From contig WRAD01000008.1 of the NCBI GenBank assembly GCA_009780375.1, positions 1 to 40,251 of the forward strand: 40,251 bases of DNA. Direction: 5' to 3'. The DNA comes from Bacillota bacterium (GTDB lineage: Bacteria > Bacillota > Clostridia > Christensenellales > UBA1242). Shown in pieces: positions 1 to 9,775 of the stretch (position 1 is the stretch's first letter; each line of letters starts with the position of its first letter). The notes beneath the pieces are model-generated. The model ran no database searches and was not told where the DNA came from. It was given only the letters and a program-made list of their open reading frames with translations. The position numbers were made by a program, and so were the translations under genes.

Positions 1-133
1 GCTTCAATCTATAATTCATAATACCATATTTCATTCCCAATTGTCAAGTATTTACCAACAAATTTCTTATACAAAAAAGTTTTTCCCGTATATAATTATA
101 TGTGTGTAACCTTCAAAAAGACTATTTGATGCT

Positions 134-203
134 CTAGGAATTATCGCTAAATTTTTTGTACTAAAATCTCGGCTGAAACGCACCGTATGCATGCTTTTGT
201 TCC
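134..203 (+). repeat. Copy A of dispersed intergenic repeat (CTAGGAATTATCGCT...CTCGGCTGAAACGCACCG...TGCTTTTGTTCC)
   Basis: By-eye alignment with the minus-strand copy at 32078..32148, roughly 80% identity over ~70 nt with one 1-nt gap. Confidence 0.75.
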
Positions 204-215
204 TGGTACAGAGGA

Positions 216-244
216 CTGACAAAATTCAACATATATGCTATATT
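216..244 (+). promoter_or_regulatory. Putative promoter of dnaE, CTGACA-N17-TATATT, ending 6 nt before ATG
   Basis: -35-like CTGACA 216-221, -10-like TATATT 239-244, start codon at 251, no SD in between. Confidence 0.6.
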
Positions 245-250
245 GGTTCA

Positions 251-3200
251 ATGAGTTTTGTACATCTACACATTCACACCGAATACTCGTTGCTTGATGG
301 TGCAACAAAAATTTCCCATGCGGTTAAACATGCAAAAGCACTCGGTATGCCTGCACTTGCAATAACCGATCATGGCAATATGTATGGCACGTACAAATTC
401 TATAAAGAATGTAAGAAACAAGGCATCAAGCCACTTATAGGTTGTGAGTTTTATTGCGTAGACGATTTAAATGCACGTAACCACAAAGAACACCGCGGGC
501 ATCTTGTGCTTATTGCAAAAAACAACACTGGCTATATAAACCTCTGCAAGTTAAGCAGCACCGCCTGGACAAAAGGCTTTTACTTCAAACCACGAATAGA
601 CTATAACTTTCTTGCCAAACACTCCGAAGGCTTGATTTGTCTAAGCGGCTGCTTGGGTGGACATATCCCTCACTATCTTATGAAAGGGATGTATGACGAA
701 GCAAAAAAATATGCAATCTTTTTAAAGGAAATATTCGCAGACGACTTTTACATAGAATTACAGAATTTTTTTCACCCAGATAATGAACTTACAAACCCAC
801 TTATGATAAAGATGGCGGATGAACTTGGTATCCAAGTCGTCGCAACAAATGACGTTCATTATATCAACAAACAAGATGCCGAACTTCAAGATGCACTTAT
901 GTGTGTCGAGATGAAAAAGACTTTTGATGACCCAAATCGTATGCGTTTTCCTGGACAAGAATTTTATATGAAAACACACGACGAAATGAGTGCACTTTTC
1001 CCAGACACTCCAAAAGCAATCTCGAATACACTCGTCATCGCCGATAAATGTGATTGCCATCCATTTGGGCGGCAAAATTTATTACCTGTTTATGTAATTC
1101 CCTCTGAATTCAAAATGTCCAATGACGAATATTTTCGAATGCTTATTGAACAAGGGCTTGTTGAACGTTATGGCAAAATAACCCCAGAAATCAAAGAACG
1201 ATACGAACACGAATTTAAAATGATTGCAGGCAACGGTTTTACCGATTATTTTCTAATAGTCGCCGATTTCATGAAATATGCAAATGACCAAAGCATTGCG
1301 GTAGGCCCAGGTCGAGGCTCGGGGGCTGGATCAATTATCGCATACGCACTTAACATAACAAAACTCGATCCATTCAAATATAATCTTCTCTTTGAACGCT
1401 TTTTGCATAACGAAAGAATCACAACACCCGACTTTGATCTTGATTTTTGTTGCAACAGACGTGAAGAAATCATCCAATACGTAAAAGATAAATACGGTGA
1501 AACAAATGTCGCACAAATTGTAACCTTTGGAAGTTTGGCGGCAAAGGCGGCAATCAAAGATATTGCAAGGGTCTTTCAAATCCCCTATGCCGAGGTTGAC
1601 AAGATTACAAAGCCAATGCAATTTGGTCAAACCGTGCGTCCTCCTGTGCTTCCTTACGTTTTTGATCAAATCAAAGTTTGGGATCCAAAAAAAGAACCAG
1701 ATTTTAAAACACTCGATGAAAAAGAACAAGACAGAAGACTTGATGCATATCGTAAAGAAAAATCAAAGCTTGATGAACTTCGCAATAATGATCTTGTTGC
1801 ACTTTATAACAACGACGAAAATGTCAAAAAAGTTGTCGACATGGCAATCAAGGCCGAAGGCTTTCCACGCAACTGTTCCACCCATGCATGTGGTGTAATT
1901 ATTTGTAAAGAAGTCGTCGGTGACGTTACCCCACTTCAAAGAAATGGCGAAGATGTAACGACCCAGTTCGATATGAAAGAACTTGAAGAACTTGGTTTTT
2001 TAAAAATGGATTTCCTTGGACTCATTACACTGACAGATATTCAAATGACACTTGACCAAATACATAAACTTTCCCAGTTTACAAGTGGTTCCAAACCAAA
2101 AATAGATTTTTACAAAACCCCTTACACAGATTTGGATGTATATAAAATGATTTCAACGGGCGATACCGATGGCGTATTTCAAATGGAAACAGGCGGATTT
2201 AAAAAATTCTTACAACAACTAAGACCAGACTGTATCGAAGACATCATTGCGGCCGTATCTTTATACCGACCTGGACCTATGGATATGATCCCCGACTATT
2301 GCAAGAACAAGCATAATCCAAAACTTACAAAATATGATCATCCTATGCTTGAAAATATTTTAAAAAATACCTATGGTCAAATCGTCTACCAAGAACAAGT
2401 CATGGACATATTTCGTGTTATGGGCGGTTATTCATTGGGCCAGGCAGACATGGTGCGACGTGCAATGGGAAAAAAAGATATTAAAGAAATGGACAAACAG
2501 AAAGACATTTTTATCTATGGCGACCCTAAACTTAATATAAGTGGTGCTATGTCCAAGGGTGTTAAAAAAGAAGTTGCAAAATTAATCTTTGAAAAGATGG
2601 CAAAATTCGCAGGATATGCATTTAACAAGAGCCACGCCGCGTGCTATGCATATATCGCATATCAAACCGCTTACCTTAAAAAATATTATTACCCTTATTA
2701 TATGGCGTCGGTGCTTAATAACCGTGTTAACAAATTTGATCAAATGACATTTTATATCATGTCTATTCGCAACAATGGAACAGAAGTTTTACGCCCAGAC
2801 ATAAACAAAAGCAACACGTATTTCAGTGTCGAACATGAAGGCATAAGATTCGGCCTTGGTGCGGTCAAAAATGTGGGTACCGCCCTTGTCGAGAGTATCT
2901 TAGAAGAACGTGAAAAAAATGGTGACTTCAAAGACTTTCAAGATTTCTGCGAACGTGTAGAATGGAATGTACTTAACAAACGTTGTCTCGAAAGTCTTAT
3001 TCTAAGTGGTGCCTTTGACAGTTTCGGTAAACGAAGCCAATTCATGAACGTCTATCCGACAATTGTAAAACAAATTGCAAATCATAAAAAAGCAACAGAC
3101 AGTGGACAAATGTCACTCTTCGCACTTGCAAGTGACGCAAGATTCGAGGCGATTCATTTGCCAAAAATGAACGAATTCGACGATGCATCAAAATTAAAAT

Positions 3201-3970
3201 TTGAAAAAGAGGTCGTCGGAATTTATCTAAGTGGACATCCTCTACAACAATATAAAAAGGAATTCGAAAACTTTAACTTTGATACAAGGTTTATCAAAAA
3301 ACGTACAGACGAGCCAGAAGACGAACATGAAAGTTGCAATTTAAACAATGAGAACGACAATAACGACGAGAATATAAAAGAATTCACAAACAACCAACCT
3401 ATTACAATGGGTGCGATTATAACCGAGGTTAAACGCGTTAAAACAAAAATAGGTGCAAAAGATATGGCTATTGTTGCCGTTGAAGATATCTACGGAAGTT
3501 GTGATCTCATGTTATTCCCACAAACCTATGAAAGGGTCAAGCATGTACTTGAAAAGGATGCTGTTATACAAATTTCTGGAAAACTTTCTATAAGAGATGG
3601 TGAAGACAGTATCATTCTTGTTGACAATATCGCAATCCTTGAAAAAGGTGGAGATATAATATCTCTTGGACGACCTGGTTCAAATCAAAACGGGCAAATT
3701 AGAAATAACACATATGGCTCTTTTAAACCTGAATCAGAGGAACAATCACAAAGACAAAAAACACTCTACATAAAATACAATATGAATGATTCAACACTTC
3801 ATTCCGATGTTCAAAATATTATTTTTGCGTACAATGGTGATTGCCCTGTTATCATAAAAAATACCGCAACTGGTCGTGCTTTTGCACATACATCTGGCGT
3901 ACGTGAGGTAAGTGCAATAATACACGAACTTTCGAATAAAGTAGGAACAGGCAATGTACTTTTCAAGTAA
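251..3970 (+). CDS. dnaE: DNA polymerase III subunit alpha (DnaE type); start chosen at 251 rather than the ORF-track start 191
   Basis: N-terminal PHP domain MSFVHLHIHTEYSLLDGATKI; PDFDLDFCCNRREEIIQYV; GGYSLGQADMVRRAMGKK; C-terminal OB-fold-like segment. Confidence 0.97.
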   Translation: MSFVHLHIHTEYSLLDGATKISHAVKHAKALGMPALAITDHGNMYGTYKFYKECKKQGIKPLIGCEFYCVDDLNARNHKEHRGHLVLIAKNNTGYINLCKLSSTAWTKGFYFKPRIDYNFLAKHSEGLICLSGCLGGHIPHYLMKGMYDEAKKYAIFLKEIFADDFYIELQNFFHPDNELTNPLMIKMADELGIQVVATNDVHYINKQDAELQDALMCVEMKKTFDDPNRMRFPGQEFYMKTHDEMSALFPDTPKAISNTLVIADKCDCHPFGRQNLLPVYVIPSEFKMSNDEYFRMLIEQGLVERYGKITPEIKERYEHEFKMIAGNGFTDYFLIVADFMKYANDQSIAVGPGRGSGAGSIIAYALNITKLDPFKYNLLFERFLHNERITTPDFDLDFCCNRREEIIQYVKDKYGETNVAQIVTFGSLAAKAAIKDIARVFQIPYAEVDKITKPMQFGQTVRPPVLPYVFDQIKVWDPKKEPDFKTLDEKEQDRRLDAYRKEKSKLDELRNNDLVALYNNDENVKKVVDMAIKAEGFPRNCSTHACGVIICKEVVGDVTPLQRNGEDVTTQFDMKELEELGFLKMDFLGLITLTDIQMTLDQIHKLSQFTSGSKPKIDFYKTPYTDLDVYKMISTGDTDGVFQMETGGFKKFLQQLRPDCIEDIIAAVSLYRPGPMDMIPDYCKNKHNPKLTKYDHPMLENILKNTYGQIVYQEQVMDIFRVMGGYSLGQADMVRRAMGKKDIKEMDKQKDIFIYGDPKLNISGAMSKGVKKEVAKLIFEKMAKFAGYAFNKSHAACYAYIAYQTAYLKKYYYPYYMASVLNNRVNKFDQMTFYIMSIRNNGTEVLRPDINKSNTYFSVEHEGIRFGLGAVKNVGTALVESILEEREKNGDFKDFQDFCERVEWNVLNKRCLESLILSGAFDSFGKRSQFMNVYPTIVKQIANHKKATDSGQMSLFALASDARFEAIHLPKMNEFDDASKLKFEKEVVGIYLSGHPLQQYKKEFENFNFDTRFIKKRTDEPEDEHESCNLNNENDNNDENIKEFTNNQPITMGAIITEVKRVKTKIGAKDMAIVAVEDIYGSCDLMLFPQTYERVKHVLEKDAVIQISGKLSIRDGEDSIILVDNIAILEKGGDIISLGRPGSNQNGQIRNNTYGSFKPESEEQSQRQKTLYIKYNMNDSTLHSDVQNIIFAYNGDCPVIIKNTATGRAFAHTSGVREVSAIIHELSNKVGTGNVLFK

Positions 3971-4002
3971 ATGGAAGTTTAAACTTTTGCACAAACTAAG
4001 TC

Positions 4003-4704
4003 ATGGAAAAAAAACCAAAAAGCAACAAGATGGCAAAATTTTTGTTTGCTATGTTCATAATATTGTCGGTGATGTCTGCTTTTCTTTTCTGGGCAACTAA
4101 TAATACTATGCGTGCATCTTCCAATGGCGAAGTCGCCGAAACTACCGAGGCCACCCCATCAGGTAACATTGGTACTCTTTTACTTGTCGCCGCAATTATC
4201 TCGCTTTGCCTTGCAATCTTCTTTGGTGTCCTATGTTTTCTAAGATGGATACGCGGCAAGAGTGTGTCTGGCGGTCTATTTTTAACAACCGCAATATCCA
4301 CCGCAGTTTTTCTCGGAACTTCTCACTTTCTTGGGGCATTGCTGCCACCTGCCATAGGTGCATTTGGTATCGATCCGGCCGCAGAACAGGCAGGCTCTGG
4401 AATTGTATTTATAATTGCCCAGATAGGCCTTTTTGCAATGTGGTTTGCATTTTTGCTTCTAACTATCTGGGTTTATGTACGTCCTATAAAAAGGGTTGAT
4501 AAATATCTAGGACAAATTCTTGAAGGAGAACAAGTAAAAAAGGTCCGTGTAGGCAAAAGCAAACAATACAAAGAAATTGAAATAAAGCTAAAACAAATCG
4601 CCTCAAAGGTATCAAACGATGATGACCAAAAGACAACTATCGCACCGCCCAACCTTGACTTAACAGAAATTCACGAACAAATCGATCCGATTCTAAAAAA
4701 TTAG
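4003..4704 (+). CDS. Hypothetical multi-pass membrane protein (about 4 predicted hydrophobic helices)
   Basis: ORF with repeated hydrophobic segments and a cytosolic basic C-terminal tail; no family recognised. Confidence 0.7.
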   Translation: MEKKPKSNKMAKFLFAMFIILSVMSAFLFWATNNTMRASSNGEVAETTEATPSGNIGTLLLVAAIISLCLAIFFGVLCFLRWIRGKSVSGGLFLTTAISTAVFLGTSHFLGALLPPAIGAFGIDPAAEQAGSGIVFIIAQIGLFAMWFAFLLLTIWVYVRPIKRVDKYLGQILEGEQVKKVRVGKSKQYKEIEIKLKQIASKVSNDDDQKTTIAPPNLDLTEIHEQIDPILKN

Positions 4705-4885
4705 TATCATTCGTAAGTCTATAAAGTTCATCTTGCATCGCCCGCAAGTCACGCTCGTGACGTCTTATTTGTGCATTCCTATTTGATCCAATACCAATTT
4801 GAAATACAAGCACAATTACAAGAATAAAAAGCAAAGATACCGCCCCAACAACAATAAACTTAAGCCTGCGAAGTCTGTCTTCCAT
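4637..4885 (-). CDS. DivIC/FtsB-like septum formation initiator family protein
   Basis: 82 aa, short N-terminal basic stretch, single TM helix, then heptad coiled coil (NAQIRRHERDLRAMQDELYRLTNDTNFLESDRFVREFL). Confidence 0.6.
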   Translation of the reverse strand: MEDRLRRLKFIVVGAVSLLFILVIVLVFQIGIGSNRNAQIRRHERDLRAMQDELYRLTNDTNFLESDRFVREFLLSQGWAVR

Positions 4886-4892
4886 ATACCCA

Positions 4893-4898
4893 AGTATA
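4893..4898 (-). promoter_or_regulatory. -10-like TATACT 7 nt upstream of the DivIC/FtsB-like start codon
   Basis: Minus strand TATACT-TGGGTAT-ATG; no SD; -35 is weak. Confidence 0.35.
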
Positions 4899-5112
4899 AA
4901 ATATTATTCAGTAATCCACTCGCTGCCCTCATCTCTGAGTACTAGGAAAATCATTATTTCTCTTGTGTTTCAAAGAATTCAATTGCCTTGGTGTACTCTG
5001 CAATATCATCATTAATTTGTCTGTGTTGTCCACGAAGTGTCCTATCAAGATTTTCAAGAACCGGAAACCTATCGCGATTTCGGTACATAATGTCTTCACA
5101 ATTTGCAACACT

Positions 5113-8100
5113 TTACTGAAGTCCTGTAAGTTGCTGAACATTTTGCTCAAGTTTTTTCACTCGCTCTGGATCAAGATTTGCAATATTATTCACACCATAC
5201 ACAAGAACCTGTTGTTTCGCGACAACTGCCTCACGCTTGCGCAATAATTTCATGTCACGTTCAAGAGTATCACGTATGCGACGAAGTGGCACAAATTCTT
5301 TGTTGTTACCACGAATTGCACGTTCGTTTTCACGAAGACGGTTTTGCAATTCTTCCAAACGATTTCTGTAATCTTCTAAAATTCTGTCACGCTCTTCCTC
5401 TGTATACACACGATCGGTAATAAGGGTATGTATTTCACGGGCCTCTGTTGTAATACGTGCCTCTTCACTTATAATGTGCTGTTCTTTCATTTCAAGTTCT
5501 GTTGCACGTGCCATTATCTTAGACTCTTCACGGCGAAGTTCCGCTTGTTTACTTTCATACTCCCTGCGAAGTTGTGTCTCCGCCTTTTCAAGTTCGGCAT
5601 GAAGTTGTTCTTTCAACCTTACTTGTTCTGCTTCAAGTTCTGCTTTAAGCCTTGCCTTTGCCTCTTCAAGTTTCCCTTCATCGGCAACCATAACCGTTCC
5701 AGGATTTGATTTAAGTTCTTCAACAAGTTTTTCACGTTCTTCAAGTTTACGTTGAACAGAAATAACTTCACGTTCAAGACGTATTTTTTCCGACTCTAAC
5801 TGTCTCACAACTTCTGCCTCGATTTCTGACACACGGCCTTGTTCAATTGACGCAAGCAATGTCATGCGTTCATTTTCAAGTGTCGCTTTTTCTTGCTCAA
5901 ATCTTGCACGTTCCCCCTCAAGTTGCTTGACAAGTTCATCTTGTTTTTGTTCTTCAAGTTTCGCACGCTCTTGCTCAAGTTGATTTTCAAGTTTCGCACG
6001 CTCTGCCATCAACCTTGCACGCTCGGTCTCAAGTGCAAGTTCCATCTCTTCACGAACACTTTCTTTTTCGCCCACAACATCTTCCCGAGCCTGTTTTACA
6101 AGTTCAAGATCACGTCGAACTTGTTCAGATTTTTCTGCAAGTTGCTGGCTCTCACGTTTTAACTCTTCACGAAGTTTAAGGTATTTTTCTGATAAAATCT
6201 TTTCATTTGCCTCACGTTCTGCCTCAATTTCTTGACGAAGCCTTTCTTGTTCACGTGCAAGTTCCTCGTTTTTCTCTGCAAGCTGTGCCTCAAGTTCTGC
6301 ACTCTTACGATCAAGTTCCGCCTTAACTTGTGTTTCGGTCTCACGCCTTGCCTCTTCTTGTGCCGCCTCAAGTTCTGCTATGATCTGTGCCTTCTGTTCC
6401 TCAAGTGCAAGTTTATCTGCCTCCGCTTTTTGACGTGCCGCCGCAATTCCATCACGCTCTTCTTGCATTGCTTTTAATGTTTGTGCAATTTCACTACGTT
6501 GTTTTGCAACTTCATCCTCAAATGCTTGACGCCTAAACTGCTCCTCCGCCTCAAGTGCCGCAAGTCTTTCTTGCTCTAACTTTTCTAATGCCTCTTTTCG
6601 CTCTGCTTCCTTTTCTTCCAAATCACGTTGTGCTTTTTGCACCTGTTCAAGCGTCGCCTCTTGCTCACTTACAAGTCGTGCTCGCTCTTCTGCAACCTGG
6701 CGAAGTTGCTCTGCGGCAACTGCCTCACGCTCTTCTGCGGTTTTTTGCAATTCTGCCCTTACTCTCCTTGCCTCTTCTTCAAGCTGTTCACGCTCACGAC
6801 GAATCTTTTCTCTTGATCGTTGTGCACGTTCTTGATTTTCTTGTTGTAATTTAATTTTTTCCGCCTCAAGTTGTGCAAGACGCTCTTCCGCTTCCTTTAA
6901 AATCTTTGCCCTTTCTTCTTGGCCCTCTTGTGCCATTTGCACACGCATTGCATCTGCTTCTCTTTCTAACTTCTCTCTTTGAATACGCTTTTCTTCTTCA
7001 AGTTTTTCTTGTTGCAATTGTACAAAACGTGATTGTTCTTCTTCTTGTTTTCTAAGTTGCTCTTTTGCTTCTGCAAGTTTCACAAGCTGTTCTTGAGCCA
7101 AACGAGTACGTTCTTCCTCTTCTCGCACAAGTTGTGCTTGCTTTTCTTGCATCATACGAATAACTTCTTCTTCTGTACGACGAATCTCTTGCTCCTGAGC
7201 ACTAAGTTGTGCCATCCTTGCCTTTTCAAATTGTGAGAGTTTTTCTTGCTCCTCTTTAAGCAATTTCTCTCTGGCCTCTTCTGCCTCTTTTTCAAGACGT
7301 TCACGCTCAAGTTGTTGCTCTTTTGCAAACCTGACTTGCTGGTCCTTAAGTTGACGTTGACGCTCATCCTCTTCTTCTTGACGTTGGCGAAGTTGCTCTT
7401 CTTCTGCCCTACGAAGTTTTGCTTTTGCATCGTCACTCTCACGCTGCAAACGTTCACGTTCAAGTTTTTGCTCACGAACAAAATTCGCCTTCATTCTATC
7501 AAATTCCGCACGCTGGTCCTCACGTTCAATTTCAAGGTCACGCATTTGATTTTCAAGTTTACGCCTTAAAATCCCTGCCTCTTCATTTTCTCTATCAATT
7601 CGTCCGTTATATGTTTCCTTTACCTCGGTCTTTTCTTTTTCACTTCCAAGTTTATCAACAAGTATCTGCATCTCTGCACGCATTGCCGCAACCGTACGCT
7701 CGTTCTCATCTTGCATTGATTTTAACGCTTGACTAAACTTTTGTTGTTCACGTTCAAACTGCTCTTGCATCTCTTTTTCTTTACGCTCGCGTGCCTCATT
7801 TTCAAGTCTTTTTTCTTCGTCAAGACGTCGTTTTTCCATTTCTGCACGCATCTCTTCCATCTGCTTTCGCATCTCTTCAACTTGTGGATCAAGTTTTTCT
7901 TGTTGCTGTGACACAGTTGGGGCAAGACTTGCTTTGAACTGCTCCATCTCTTGTCTTCGTTCCATATCTGCACGCATTTTATCCATCTCGGCACGAACTT
8001 TTGCAACTTCTTGCTCTTTCTCGCGTTCTATACGGTCTATTTCTTGCTGCTTTTCACGGGCAACTTTATCAACTTCCTGTTGCTTTTCACGTTGCAGGCG

Positions 8101-9090
8101 TTCAATATCTTGTTGATTACCACGGTTTCCACCCTGTGCTTGCATCAACTTATCCATTTTATCAAGCATAGCCTTTTCTGACTGGGCACGCTTTGCATCT
8201 TCCTCTCTTCTCTCAAGTTTTGCCTCAAGTTTTTTAACATCATCTTCTCTGTTAAATCTTTCGTTATTATTATGCCTTTCATTCCTGTTATTATCTTGCC
8301 TATCGTTATTACGTGGTTGAAAGTTCTCTTGTCTTTGATTTTGCTGCCACGGGCTTGCACTAGTATTTGGATTTCCGCGATCCTCAAACGGACTTGGACG
8401 ACGTTGTTGATTATCTCCAAAAGGTGGACGCCCTTCTTGATTACGGTCGGCAAGCCATGGGTTTGGACGTGCAGGCATATTTCTGTCAAATGGTGGACGA
8501 CGGTTTGAATCGTCAAACGGACTTGGTCTTCTGCCTTGATCATCAAATGGACGACGTGATGGATCATTAAATGGATTTGGACGCCCCCCCTGTGGTGTAT
8601 TCATATTCGGACGTGTATTATTTTCAAAAGCAGGTCGACGTGAGAACATGTCATCTCTGTTATTATTCTTGCCTACTTCGTCAAAAAAACTTGATGGACG
8701 TTTTTCTTCAGGCTTATCCATATTTCTTTTGGCCATATCATCTCGGGTGAAATTTGAAAATGCTTCCCTATCTTTTGAAACTTCTGGCGTTAATATTTTC
8801 TCCTCTTTAACCTCCATAACAGGGGTTGGTGCAATAACCGGGGCCAATTGCGGCTGTGGCAATGGTGGCGGAGTATAGGTTTCCACTTCAGGCTCGCGTC
8901 TTTCACGCCTTTGTCTTGGCCCACGTTCAACTCCATCATTTGGTGTACGCGCCTTAGCAACTTGCATAATCAAGAAAATAATGGCGGCCACCAAAAACAC
9001 AGCCACCAAAATTATCCCAATAATTATCAATACATTCAACACCGAATCCTGATGAATTCTGTTTAACATACTTGAAAATACCGAGTTCAT
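5113..9090 (-). CDS. Very large membrane-anchored Arg/Glu/Gln-rich coiled-coil protein (1325 aa)
   Basis: N-terminal TM helix (VLIIIGIILVAVFLVAAIIFLIMQ), Pro/Arg/Asn-rich low-complexity segment with PSPFDD-like repeats, then ~1000 aa of heptad-like E/R/K/Q/A/L. SD GGAGGGG before ATG. Confidence 0.9.
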   Translation of the reverse strand: MNSVFSSMLNRIHQDSVLNVLIIIGIILVAVFLVAAIIFLIMQVAKARTPNDGVERGPRQRRERREPEVETYTPPPLPQPQLAPVIAPTPVMEVKEEKILTPEVSKDREAFSNFTRDDMAKRNMDKPEEKRPSSFFDEVGKNNNRDDMFSRRPAFENNTRPNMNTPQGGRPNPFNDPSRRPFDDQGRRPSPFDDSNRRPPFDRNMPARPNPWLADRNQEGRPPFGDNQQRRPSPFEDRGNPNTSASPWQQNQRQENFQPRNNDRQDNNRNERHNNNERFNREDDVKKLEAKLERREEDAKRAQSEKAMLDKMDKLMQAQGGNRGNQQDIERLQREKQQEVDKVAREKQQEIDRIEREKEQEVAKVRAEMDKMRADMERRQEMEQFKASLAPTVSQQQEKLDPQVEEMRKQMEEMRAEMEKRRLDEEKRLENEARERKEKEMQEQFEREQQKFSQALKSMQDENERTVAAMRAEMQILVDKLGSEKEKTEVKETYNGRIDRENEEAGILRRKLENQMRDLEIEREDQRAEFDRMKANFVREQKLERERLQRESDDAKAKLRRAEEEQLRQRQEEEDERQRQLKDQQVRFAKEQQLERERLEKEAEEAREKLLKEEQEKLSQFEKARMAQLSAQEQEIRRTEEEVIRMMQEKQAQLVREEEERTRLAQEQLVKLAEAKEQLRKQEEEQSRFVQLQQEKLEEEKRIQREKLEREADAMRVQMAQEGQEERAKILKEAEERLAQLEAEKIKLQQENQERAQRSREKIRREREQLEEEARRVRAELQKTAEEREAVAAEQLRQVAEERARLVSEQEATLEQVQKAQRDLEEKEAERKEALEKLEQERLAALEAEEQFRRQAFEDEVAKQRSEIAQTLKAMQEERDGIAAARQKAEADKLALEEQKAQIIAELEAAQEEARRETETQVKAELDRKSAELEAQLAEKNEELAREQERLRQEIEAEREANEKILSEKYLKLREELKRESQQLAEKSEQVRRDLELVKQAREDVVGEKESVREEMELALETERARLMAERAKLENQLEQERAKLEEQKQDELVKQLEGERARFEQEKATLENERMTLLASIEQGRVSEIEAEVVRQLESEKIRLEREVISVQRKLEEREKLVEELKSNPGTVMVADEGKLEEAKARLKAELEAEQVRLKEQLHAELEKAETQLRREYESKQAELRREESKIMARATELEMKEQHIISEEARITTEAREIHTLITDRVYTEEERDRILEDYRNRLEELQNRLRENERAIRGNNKEFVPLRRIRDTLERDMKLLRKREAVVAKQQVLVYGVNNIANLDPERVKKLEQNVQQLTGLQ

Positions 9091-9149
9091 ATAACCCCTC
9101 CTATACTACTTATAGATAATATCATTATTTCCTAAAAAAGTCAATACTT

Positions 9150-9740
9150 TTATCCTAATTCTTTAATTCTTTGCGTAAGAAGTGTTTTATTCGCCCCCTT
9201 AACCTTAAGTGTATGCTCCAAAAGTAACATAATTTGCTTGCGGTTAAGATTAGGAACTTTTGTATTGTTTTTTGAACAATATGTATTAAATACATCGTCA
9301 ATAAGCAACTTCATCCTATCACCAAAATCCATATTATTGTTTTTATTTGCCGCCAACAGTTTAAGTATTTCATCCGCCGCATCAATCTTAGACGCCAAAA
9401 CAAGTGACGATAAATAAGCCAAATTTCCCCCAACACCTGCGGTTGCACATGACGAATATACAAGTTTCAATATGGTCGGATTTGACCCAAGTAATTGACG
9501 CAATTTTGCATCCGATATCCTTTGCATAACTTCAAATACTTTTGTTTCAATGTTATGACTTATAACAACATCAGAAAGTCTGGAAACATGTGTTGTCAAC
9601 AAATATTCCCACATCTCAAAAGCGGTTTGGTAATCAACAACCGCAAGTTCCGCTAAATAACTCGCCAGATTTTCATCTTGAATCTCGGTTGCACCTACTT
9701 TAACAATTAATTCGTATTTTTTAAGTTCCTTTGCATTCAT
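9150..9740 (-). CDS. Hypothetical protein, predicted helical (196 aa)
   Basis: Continuous ORF with coding-like composition and a canonical promoter directly upstream; no family recognised. Confidence 0.75.
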   Translation of the reverse strand: MNAKELKKYELIVKVGATEIQDENLASYLAELAVVDYQTAFEMWEYLLTTHVSRLSDVVISHNIETKVFEVMQRISDAKLRQLLGSNPTILKLVYSSCATAGVGGNLAYLSSLVLASKIDAADEILKLLAANKNNNMDFGDRMKLLIDDVFNTYCSKNNTKVPNLNRKQIMLLLEHTLKVKGANKTLLTQRIKELG

Positions 9741-9746
9741 ACTGTT

Positions 9747-9775
9747 ATTATATCCTTATACAAGCCTCATGTCAA
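9747..9775 (-). promoter_or_regulatory. Consensus promoter TTGACA-N17-TATAAT, 6 nt before the ATG of the 196-aa ORF
   Basis: Minus strand TTGACA (9770-9775), 17-nt spacer, TATAAT (9747-9752), AACAGT, ATG. Confidence 0.75.

Noticed and set aside
191-250. 20-aa N-terminal extension of DnaE
   Set aside because: It overlaps the repeat and promoter; DnaE proteins start at the MSFVHLHIHTEYS position.
758-1898. ORFs overlapping dnaE on either strand (758-1075, 1246-1557, 1331-1729, 1527-1898)
   Set aside because: They lie inside a clearly conserved dnaE frame and have atypical composition; shadow ORFs.
4936-4956. TTTTCCTAG near 4944 on the minus strand as a sixth repeat copy
   Set aside because: Opposite orientation to the adjacent genes and only ~7 nt match the core; not supported beyond chance.
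5178-9066. Many plus-strand ORFs antisense to the coiled-coil gene (Leu/Phe/Cys-rich)
   Set aside because: Mirror images of GAA/CGT/CAA-rich coiled-coil codons; no SD or recognisable domains.
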